From Pseudoduganella albidiflava (lineage in GTDB: Bacteria; Pseudomonadota; Gammaproteobacteria; Burkholderiales; Burkholderiaceae_D): 64,000 nt of DNA. A program made the translations under genes and the position numbers. The stretch is from contig NZ_CP036401.1 in the NCBI RefSeq assembly GCF_004322755.1, positions 5,828,001-5,892,000 of the forward strand, read 5' to 3'. The notes beneath the pieces were generated by a model, which worked only from the letters and a program-made list of their open reading frames with translations, was not told where the DNA came from and did not search any database. This document shows, in pieces, positions 7,996 through 14,426 of the stretch; position 1 is the first letter of the stretch, and each line of letters starts with the position of its first letter.

Positions 7996-8394
7996 GGAGT
8001 CTCCTGGTTGTGAATGGTGGACGAACGCGGGCACACGCCGCCGGAGTGCGGAGAGGCGGAGTGCAAGACGAGAACGGTGAATCGGGAAAGCCGCGGGCAG
8101 GTGGCGCGGCACGCGCGCACCTGCTAGGCCGGCGGCGGGATCGAAGCGATGTGGTGGGACTGCGGTGTCATGATTGTCTCCTCGCGGCGGCCGGGCGGGG
8201 GCAGGTTCAGCGCAGGCATCGCGCTGCTGCGGGGGCCCGGCAATGTCGAGGAAAGTATAGGTGGGCCACGCGGGGCCGGGAGTGCGTTTCGCTGCTTGAA
8301 GCGTGCTTTTTACTTATCGGGTGGCGCGTGCCGGGCCGCCTTCGTCGGCCCGGCGGCACTGCGTCCGCCACCCGTCAAACAACGTCCAGCCAGC
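7996..8394. other. Intergenic region upstream of the tannase gene
   Basis: A 399-base gap between the ABC-F gene and the tannase gene, both minus strand. It contains a candidate 15-codon upstream ORF (8124-8171) with a strong ribosome-binding site and a GC-rich hairpin at its stop codon (8097-8124). I see no other convincing coding sequence or repeat. Confidence 0.5.
8124..8171 (-). CDS. Possible 15-aa leader peptide upstream of tannase
   Basis: A minimal ORF encoding MTPQSHHIASIPPPA then TAG. It is preceded by GAGGAGACAATC, a strong ribosome-binding sequence at ideal spacing. The hairpin at 8097-8124 overlaps its stop codon and the tannase ATG follows about 128 bases later. The His-His and triple-Pro codons could stall ribosomes, so a regulatory leader is plausible. 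No homologue is recognised and expression is unproven. Confidence 0.35.
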   Translation of the reverse strand: MTPQSHHIASIPPPA

Positions 8395-10104
8395 TCACAA
8401 CCCGAGTGCCCGCGCCAGCGCCGCCATCTCTTCTCGCCAGCGCTGCTGGCTGGCCGGTTTCTGGTGGCGCGGCTTGCGGGCCAGGTCTTCGGCCAGCAAG
8501 GCCTCGAGTTCGCACAGCCGTTCCAGCAGGCTGTCCGCATCGGTTGCCGGCGCGCGGGCGACGGCGGCCACCGGCGCTGCGGCGGTAGCGGAAGGCGCCG
8601 CGCCCAGCCGCGCGAACGCATCGGCCGCATCCTGCCACTGCTCCAGCCGCCCTTCGTGCACCACCCAGTAGCGGTTGCAGCACCGTTCGATCAGCTCGCG
8701 GTCGTGCGACACCAGCAGGCAGCCGCCCTCGAACGCCTTCAACGCCTCGGCCAGTTCCAGCTTGCCGTCGATGTCCAGGTGATTGGTCGGCTCGTCCAGC
8801 ATCAGCAGGTAGTGGCTGGCCAGCGACAGGCCCAGGAACAGCAGGCGCGCACGCTCGCCGCCGGACAGCGTGTCGACCTGCTGGCCGTGCCGCGCATAGG
8901 GAAAGCCAGCCTTCACGAGCGCCTGGCGGAACACAATGTCGCTGCGGGCGCCCTCCGGCGCGAACGGATACAGCGCATCGGCCAGCGTGGCGTCGCCGGC
9001 CAGCTGGCGCAGGCCCTGGTCGTAGTAGCCGATGTCGGCGACGGGATGCAGCCGCAGGCCGGGCACGTCGGCCTGCTGCCGGTACGCCGCCCAGCACAGC
9101 CGCAGCAGCGACGACTTGCCGGCACCGTTCGCGCCGAGCAGCGCCACGCGCTCGCCGGCGCGGATCACGCCATGCGGCGCGTGGAACAGCGGCGCCATGC
9201 CGGGCGCGGGGCTGACCGGCACATCGTCCAGCGCCAGCAGCGCATCGGCGGCCAGTGCCCTGCCCCGCAACGCCAGCTTCCACGGTGCCCCCTGGGTGAC
9301 GAACGACTGCTCTTCCTTCAACCGGTCGACGCGCCGCTGCATGGTCTTGGCCTTGCGTGCCAGGTCTTCGTTATCGTAGGTCCTGCCCCAGATGGCCAGG
9401 CGCTTGCTGCTGGCGGCCAGCCGGTCGATTTCCTTTTGCTCGGCGGCGTGGCGCGCGGCCGCGGCGCCGTCCTGTTCGGCCAGCGCGGCACGCGCCGCGC
9501 CGCATGGCAGGTCGAAGTGATACAGCCGGCGGTCGCGCAGGATCCAGCTTTTGTCGGTGGCGTTGTCCAGCAATCGGGCATCGTGCGATACCAGCACGAA
9601 CGCGCCGCGCCAGCCGGCCAGGAAGCGTTCCAGCCACAGCAGCGACGGCAGGTCGAGGTGGTTGCTCGGCTCGTCGAGCAGCAGCACGTTGGGCTCGTGC
9701 AGCAGCGCGCGGCCCAGCAGCAGGCGCGTGTGCTGGCCGCCGGACAGCGTGTCCACCGCTTGCGCGGCAGTGGCGGCCAGGCCCAGTTCATCGAGCAGCG
9801 TATCGACCCGCCACGGGCTGCCGGGTGCGGCTTGCGCCAGCACGCCGCGCACCGTGAGCCCGGCCAGTCCATCGGGCAGGTGCTGTTCGACATGCTGGAG
9901 GCGGCAGGCGCGCGCGATGTGGATCGTGCCGGCTGCCGGTTCGGCGCTGCCGGACAACAGGCCGAGCAGCGTGCTCTTGCCGCAGCCGTTATGGCCGAGC
10001 AGGCCGATACGGTCGCCGGCGTGGAGCGTAAGGGAAAGGTCGTGGAACAGCGAACCGTGGTTCGTTTCCAGGGAGAGGGATTGGGCGGTGATCAGGGTCG
10101 TCAT
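8395..10104 (-). CDS. ABC-F family ATP-binding protein
   Basis: Soluble protein of 569 residues with two ABC ATPase domains and no membrane segment, as in ABC-F translation factors and ribosome-protection proteins. Domain 1 has Walker A GHNGCGKST (residues 37-45), signature LSGGQHTR and Walker B LLLDEPSNHLD. Domain 2 has GANGAGKSS, LSGGERAR and LMLDEPTNHLD. A charged inter-domain linker contains AIWGRTYDNEDLARKAKTM. The ATG at 10104 matches the start of the first ABC domain and is preferred to an upstream start at 10161. Whether it protects ribosomes from antibiotics or tunes translation cannot be decided. Confidence 0.92.
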   Translation of the reverse strand: MTTLITAQSLSLETNHGSLFHDLSLTLHAGDRIGLLGHNGCGKSTLLGLLSGSAEPAAGTIHIARACRLQHVEQHLPDGLAGLTVRGVLAQAAPGSPWRVDTLLDELGLAATAAQAVDTLSGGQHTRLLLGRALLHEPNVLLLDEPSNHLDLPSLLWLERFLAGWRGAFVLVSHDARLLDNATDKSWILRDRRLYHFDLPCGAARAALAEQDGAAAARHAAEQKEIDRLAASSKRLAIWGRTYDNEDLARKAKTMQRRVDRLKEEQSFVTQGAPWKLALRGRALAADALLALDDVPVSPAPGMAPLFHAPHGVIRAGERVALLGANGAGKSSLLRLCWAAYRQQADVPGLRLHPVADIGYYDQGLRQLAGDATLADALYPFAPEGARSDIVFRQALVKAGFPYARHGQQVDTLSGGERARLLFLGLSLASHYLLMLDEPTNHLDIDGKLELAEALKAFEGGCLLVSHDRELIERCCNRYWVVHEGRLEQWQDAADAFARLGAAPSATAAAPVAAVARAPATDADSLLERLCELEALLAEDLARKPRHQKPASQQRWREEMAALARALGL

Positions 10105-10370
10105 GGCAATTGTCTTTTGTAGGGACGTGAACAGTCCCGTTAGCAAAAGCGCCAACGACAACGGATGAGCCGGGAGCCGACTCGAAAGATGGGTGCTGGG
10201 TGTGCTCCGGCCCGGTTATCGCGGCGCGATCAAAAGGCAAGAGCCGGCAGTTGTGCCAAACATGCGCGCGCCCGGCAGGACGCACGACAGATGATGCTGC
10301 ATATTTACCTCCTTTCTGGTCTGGTCGAGCAAGTTGTAAAAAGATTATAGCGAAACGGATTGAAACCGCG

Positions 10371-11171
10371 TCAGTCGCCGCCGCAGCCGCCGCCGCAACT
10401 GCTGCCGCAACCGCTGCCATCGCTGCCGCCGGAGTCGCTGCCGCCGGAGTCGCCGCTGCCAAAGTCGCAGGCCAGGTCGAAGTCCACGCCGCTGCCGGCA
10501 GTCCCCCCATTGCTCGCCGTCGAGCAGGCATGCACCCACCGGTCGTACTCGCCCTGTGCGATCAGGCCGGCGGCAAGGAGGAAGTCCGGCTCCGTTGCGG
10601 GATGCACACGGGTACGTTGCGATGGCCGTCCATGGGGGTCCATATGCGACAGGACCATCCGGCTGCCCCGCACCTGCCAGGCATGGCCGTGCGGCATGCC
10701 CAGCGCGCGATCGGTGGCAAACAGGCGCGGCACCCTGGGGCCAGCCAGGTCGAGGCCGTCCAGCGTACGCGCCGTGACCAGCGTCATGGCGATCGGCAGT
10801 GCCATGCCGCCGGACATGTCGACCGCTTCGACATGGGGAATGCGCTGGCCGAAGTGGCGCTCGCAGAATGCGTCCAGCGAGGCGGGCGAATAGCTCAGCC
10901 AGGCGTGCCAGACCGAGTCCGCGGCCCTGGAAGGCAAGGCGCATGGGCGGTTGCTGCGCCGGACGCACTCGAAGAGATCCAGCAGCGCGTTCGCGGCACG
11001 GAGGTAGAAAAAGGGATGGCGAGGGATGCCATTGAATTCGAAGTGCGCCGTGCGCGCCCAGTGTTCGTAGAGTTCCGGGGGAATGTCGCGCAGGGCCTTG
11101 CGGTGGCGCGACGTGAGGCGCAACCAGGTGGTCCGCGCAACGTCGAAAGTTCCCGGATGATGGTTCATCAT
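10371..11171 (-). CDS. Unknown protein with WH/FC motif and Cys/Gly C-terminal tail, paralogue 1
   Basis: A 266-residue protein, tandem paralogue of the next gene upstream (11307-12107) and of identical length. The conserved core is ADSVWHAWL (about 84-92), then FCERHF (102-107) and IPHVEA (111-116), which resembles the W-H / F-C / H pattern of glycine-rich-domain (GRDP-like) proteins; this assignment is tentative. The last about 30 residues are Gly/Ser/Asp-rich and end GSGCGSSCGGGCGGD, with cysteines every fourth residue. There is no signal peptide. A GGGGAGG ribosome-binding site precedes the tandem ATGs at 11171 and 11168. Function is unknown. Confidence 0.8.
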   Translation of the reverse strand: MMNHHPGTFDVARTTWLRLTSRHRKALRDIPPELYEHWARTAHFEFNGIPRHPFFYLRAANALLDLFECVRRSNRPCALPSRAADSVWHAWLSYSPASLDAFCERHFGQRIPHVEAVDMSGGMALPIAMTLVTARTLDGLDLAGPRVPRLFATDRALGMPHGHAWQVRGSRMVLSHMDPHGRPSQRTRVHPATEPDFLLAAGLIAQGEYDRWVHACSTASNGGTAGSGVDFDLACDFGSGDSGGSDSGGSDGSGCGSSCGGGCGGD

Positions 11172-11306
11172 GTGGTACCTCCCCGATTGTTGTCCTTATT
11201 GTTGCCGTTATTGTTGAAGTCACGCCCGCTGCGTGTCCTGAAGGGGCCGTGGCGCGCGTCCCGTGAGGCCTTATCGGCGTCGACCCGCGCTGGGCCGGCC
11301 TGCAAT

Positions 11307-12107
11307 TCAGTCACCACCGCCACCTCCGCAGCCACCGCCGCAACCGCTGCCGCAGCTTCCGCCGCAACTGCTGCCGCAACTGCTGCCATCGTCGCAGCCT
11401 GCGCGGTCCCCCGCCGCGCCGCCGGTCGGGCCGTCGCCCGGGCGATAGTCGCCGCCCCATCGGTAAAGCTTGCGGAACCGTTCGTAATCGGTGCGCGAGA
11501 TCAGGCCGGCGGCGAGCAGGGATGACGGATCCGTGGCGCGGAGCGGGCCAGCTGGCCGCGCCTGCCCCCGCGCGTCGATCTGCCCCCAGGTCATCTGGGC
11601 ACCGTGATAGTCATAGGCGAAGCCGCCAGGCATGCGCAGCGCACGATCCGTGCGGAACAAGCGCGGCACATTGGGGCCGGCAAGGGCCAGTCCGTCCCGC
11701 CTGCGCACCTCGACAAGGGTGCGTGCAATCGCCCTCGCCATGCCACCGCTCATCCCGGCTGCTTCCACATGGGGGATGCGGGTGCGGAAATGCCGTTCGC
11801 AAAAATCGTCCAGCGAGGCCGGAGCGTAGCGCAGCCACGCGTGCCAGACCGAGTCCGCCGCTTTCGACGGCAATCCGCAAGGCCGGGAAGTGCTCGCGAC
11901 ACAGTCGAAGAACGTCAGCAGCGCCTCGGCCGCACGGGCGTAAAAAAAGGCATCCCGAGGGATGCCTTTGAATTCGAGGTGCGCCGTGCGCGACCAGTAA
12001 TCGTAGAGTTCCGGGGGCATGTCGCCCAACATTTCCCGGTGCGGCGACATGAGGCGAAGACGTTTGGCGCGCGCGGTTTTCAGGGTTCGTGACAGGGTGT
12101 CCAGCAT
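11307..12107 (-). CDS. Unknown protein with WH/FC motif and Cys/Gly C-terminal tail, paralogue 2
   Basis: A 266-residue protein closely similar to the downstream gene over its whole length, sharing PPELY, SRTAH, ADSVWHAWL, ASLD-x-FCERHF, RIPHVEA and MSGGMA. Its tail is longer in cysteines: five at a strict four-residue spacing (SSCGSSCGGSCGSGC and onward), preceded by one more at GCDD. A perfect AAGGAGGT ribosome-binding site fixes the ATG at 12107. Both genes have similar leaders rich in AAC/AAT triplets, so the duplication includes the 5' region. No catalytic residues can be assigned. The periodic Cys tail could bind metal, be oxidised or be modified; this is inference. Confidence 0.8.
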   Translation of the reverse strand: MLDTLSRTLKTARAKRLRLMSPHREMLGDMPPELYDYWSRTAHLEFKGIPRDAFFYARAAEALLTFFDCVASTSRPCGLPSKAADSVWHAWLRYAPASLDDFCERHFRTRIPHVEAAGMSGGMARAIARTLVEVRRRDGLALAGPNVPRLFRTDRALRMPGGFAYDYHGAQMTWGQIDARGQARPAGPLRATDPSSLLAAGLISRTDYERFRKLYRWGGDYRPGDGPTGGAAGDRAGCDDGSSCGSSCGGSCGSGCGGGCGGGGGD

Positions 12108-12154
12108 GTATCGACCTCCTTCGTTGTTGTTTTTGTTGAAGTCATGCTGGCACA

Positions 12155-12226
12155 GTCTTGTGACAGGAATGTGACAGGGAATGTGGCAGGGAATGTGGCA
12201 GGGAATGTGACATGGGATGTGACGCG
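12155..12226. repeat. 12-bp tandem repeat, about six units
   Basis: Units of the form GAATGTGRCAGG follow each other with no gap from 12167 to 12226, with a more degenerate unit at 12155-12166. The array lies between the paralogue-2 leader and the 3' end of the ZIP transporter gene. Variable copy number would alter the spacing upstream of paralogue 2. Confidence 0.85.
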
Positions 12227-12247
12227 CGATGCATCCTGCCGTGCCGC

Positions 12248-12916
12248 TTACCCGTGCCGCCCCGCTGTCAGGAACAGCACGATGCACACGCCCAGCGCGA
12301 TCAGGATCACCTGGGGCACGGTTTCCTTCATCGTCGCGCGGCGCTGCATTTGCGGCATGAGGTCGCCCACGGCGATGTAGAGGAAGCCGGACGATGCGAA
12401 CACCAGCACGTAGGGAATCAGGTCGCTGGCGCGGTCGAGCGTGAAGTAGCCCAGCAGGCCGCCGGCCACCGACAGCAGGCTGCACAGCAGGTTGTAGAAA
12501 TAGGCCCGCGCGCGCGAAAAGCCGGCATTGAGCAGCACGATGAAGTCGCCGATCTCCTGCGGGATTTCATGCGCGATGATGGCCACGGCGGCAACGATGC
12601 CCAGGTGCGGGTCGGCCAGGAAGGCGGCGGCGATCAGGATGCCGTCCGTGAAGTTGTGCATGCCGTCGCCGACCAGGATCATCCAGCCGGCGCGGCCGGC
12701 TTCGTGCTTGTCGTGGCCATGCGCGTGGTGGTGGCCGTCGCCCTCGTGGTGGTGCGAATGGCGCAGGATCGCCAGCTTTTCCAGCATGAAGAATGTCAGC
12801 AGGCCGGCCAGCAGCGTGGCGAACAGCGTGCGCGGGTCGGCGTGCGACTCGAAGGCTTCCGGCAGCGCATGCAGCAGCGACGTGGACAGCATGATGCCGA
12901 CCGACAGGCTGACCAT
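12248..12916 (-). CDS. ZIP-family metal transporter
   Basis: Integral membrane protein of the ZIP (zinc/iron permease) family. From the first ATG it has 222 residues. It has a His-rich loop (HSHHHEGDGHHHAHGHDKHE, about residues 53-72) and the metal-site helices with VGDGMHNFTDG and AHEIPQEIGDF, the family signature. The frame stays open upstream and encodes the missing first helix: after an ATC at 13025-13027 it reads DPVLISILLATTLAGVAS. That ATC has an AGAGG site 7 bases before it, which suggests the real start is a rare AUC or that an ATG was lost. From there the length would be 259 residues. Confidence 0.88.
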   Translation of the reverse strand: MVSLSVGIMLSTSLLHALPEAFESHADPRTLFATLLAGLLTFFMLEKLAILRHSHHHEGDGHHHAHGHDKHEAGRAGWMILVGDGMHNFTDGILIAAAFLADPHLGIVAAVAIIAHEIPQEIGDFIVLLNAGFSRARAYFYNLLCSLLSVAGGLLGYFTLDRASDLIPYVLVFASSGFLYIAVGDLMPQMQRRATMKETVPQVILIALGVCIVLFLTAGRHG

Positions 12917-13192
12917 CCGTTCGACGACCCGCGACAGCAGCGTAAACGAAAACAGTGCCGCCGCCGAGATGCTGGCAACGCCGGCAAGCGTGGTGGCCAG
13001 CAGAATGGAAATGAGTACCGGATCGATTTTGGAGCCTCTCGTGCGCTTTACAGCGCGCGTTGCTCCGGGGTCCGGGCAGCGCGCAAACCGGACATTTTAC
13101 CGTCCAGCTCGCGCTTCTGCTGAAAATACAGTATCAATAAGAGGACAACGAGAGAAAAACCGGAGAAAACCCGGACGAAAAACAGCCCGGAA

Positions 13193-14068
13193 TCAGGCCA
13201 CGCCGTGCTGCTTGAACCAGTCCAGCGCGCGTTTCCAGCCATCCTTCGCATCCGCTTCCACGTAGCTGGGGCGGTAGTCGGCATGGAAGGCGTGGCCGGA
13301 ATTGTCATAGATGACGAACGTGGAACCGGATTTTCCCTTGGCCAGTTCGGTTTTCATCTTTTCCACCGATTCCAGCGGAATGCCGGTGTCCTTGGCGCCG
13401 TACAGGCCCAGCACCGGCGTCTTCAGCGCGGCAGCCACGTCGACAGGATGCTTGGGCGTATTGGGAGTGGCTTCCCCTAGTAACCTCCCGTACCAGGCCA
13501 CCCCGGCCTTGACGGCCGGGTTGTGCACGGCATACAGCCACGTGATGCGGCCGCCCCAGCAAAAGCCCGTGATGCCCAGCTTGTCCGCCGCGCCGCCGTT
13601 CTGGCCGGCCCACGCCACGATCGCGTCGAGGTCCTTGAACACCTGGATGTCCGGCGTCTTGCTGATGATGTTCTTCTGCAGGTCGGCGATCGAGGCTTCC
13701 TTCTGCGGATCGCCCTGGCGCGCGAACAGGTTCGGCGCCAGCGCCAGGTAGCCCTGCTTGGCGAAACGGCGCGCCACGTCGGCGATGTGTTCGTGGACGC
13801 CGAAGATTTCCGAGATCACCAGGATCACCGGCAAGCCGGTCTTGCCCGCGGGCTGGGCACGATAGACCGGCACCGGGTAGCCGTCGACGGTGACGTTCAC
13901 GGTGCCGGCGGTCAGGCCGTCGCTATCGGTCTTCACCACGGTCTCGGCGCTGACGGGCAGCACGGCGGCGGCGAACCCCGTGCCGAGCGCCGCCTTCAGC
14001 AGGTCGCGGCGGCTGATGCCTTCCGCTTCGCCGATCAGGCTGGCGGCATCGTTGTGCAGGTCATTCAT
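13193..14068 (-). CDS. Tat-exported dienelactone hydrolase family protein
   Basis: Alpha/beta hydrolase of 291 residues with a twin-arginine signal (SRRDLLKAALGTGFAAAVLP, residues 19-38), so it is exported folded to the periplasm. The catalytic triad of the dienelactone hydrolase family is visible: C170 in GFCWGGR, D227 in YGAKDTG and H259 in NSGHAFH, with the glutamate motif SEIFGVHEH at 86-94. The ATG at 14068 is preferred because it places the RR motif at the usual distance. The natural substrate is unknown; carboxymethylenebutenolidase activity is only a family name. It stands alone, convergent with nothing and followed by the ZIP gene. Confidence 0.9.
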   Translation of the reverse strand: MNDLHNDAASLIGEAEGISRRDLLKAALGTGFAAAVLPVSAETVVKTDSDGLTAGTVNVTVDGYPVPVYRAQPAGKTGLPVILVISEIFGVHEHIADVARRFAKQGYLALAPNLFARQGDPQKEASIADLQKNIISKTPDIQVFKDLDAIVAWAGQNGGAADKLGITGFCWGGRITWLYAVHNPAVKAGVAWYGRLLGEATPNTPKHPVDVAAALKTPVLGLYGAKDTGIPLESVEKMKTELAKGKSGSTFVIYDNSGHAFHADYRPSYVEADAKDGWKRALDWFKQHGVA

Positions 14069-14422
14069 GGATTCTCCAGGAGGTGGTTTGTCGGAAATTG
14101 AAACACAATGGTAGTGAAAAGCCAACTATTAATGGAAACCGGTGTCTGACGCTAATGCCGTTAAGTTAAGCGATACTTGATATACGAAAGCGCATGCATT
14201 CACCCCAACAGCGAAGGGCTGGGGTCAGACCCGGCGGGTCTGACCCCGGAATTTGCACTTGGGGTGGCTTATCTGAGCGGCATTACTGCCTGGCGCCATT
14301 TTCCTAACGAAAAATAGTGTGAGATACCTGCTTGACTGCGCGCGACGTGGACAACGATGTCCGGTTCGCGGAAGCGCCTGAAAACGCACAGTGCGCGGAA
14401 GCGCCTGAAAACGCATGCGTTT
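14069..14422. other. Intergenic region with MITE-like element and short repeats
   Basis: This 354-base gap between polA and the hydrolase gene holds the element at 14154-14284. It also holds two copies of a 22-base unit at 14367-14388 and 14394-14415, and a palindrome at 14405-14426 that overlaps the polA stop codon. No gene is evident. Confidence 0.75.
14154..14284 (-). repeat. MITE-like element with GGGGTCAGACCC core, copy A
   Basis: A 131-bp unit bounded by imperfect terminal inverted repeats (AATGCCGTTAAGTTAAGC at the left, ending AGCGGCATT at the right). In its centre GGGGTCAGACCC faces GGGTCTGACCCC (14221-14246), flanked by CACCCCAA and TTGGGGTG. Its reverse complement is nearly identical to 22053-22185. 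It has no coding capacity, so any mobility would depend on a transposase encoded elsewhere. Confidence 0.85.
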
Positions 14423-14426
14423 TCAG
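14405..14426 (-). terminator. Palindrome at the polA stop codon
   Basis: A perfect 22-bp palindrome: CTGAAAACGCA at 14405-14415 and its complement at 14416-14426. It overlaps the polA stop codon (14423-14425) and has no following T-run. Its left arm is the end of the 22-base unit repeated at 14367-14388. It may aid termination. Confidence 0.45.

Noticed and set aside
8395..10104. Antibiotic resistance ABC-F gene
   Set aside because: The protein is ABC-F by its motifs, but the sequence does not tell a resistance factor from a housekeeping translation factor.
10371..12107. RiPP precursor peptides (Cys/Gly C-terminal cores)
   Set aside because: The proteins are long with a conserved folded core, and no maturation enzyme, protease or exporter with RiPP character is adjacent. 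Left as a tail of unknown role.
12155..12226. CRISPR-like array
   Set aside because: The units are 12 bp and contiguous with no spacers, and no cas gene is nearby. It is a simple tandem repeat.
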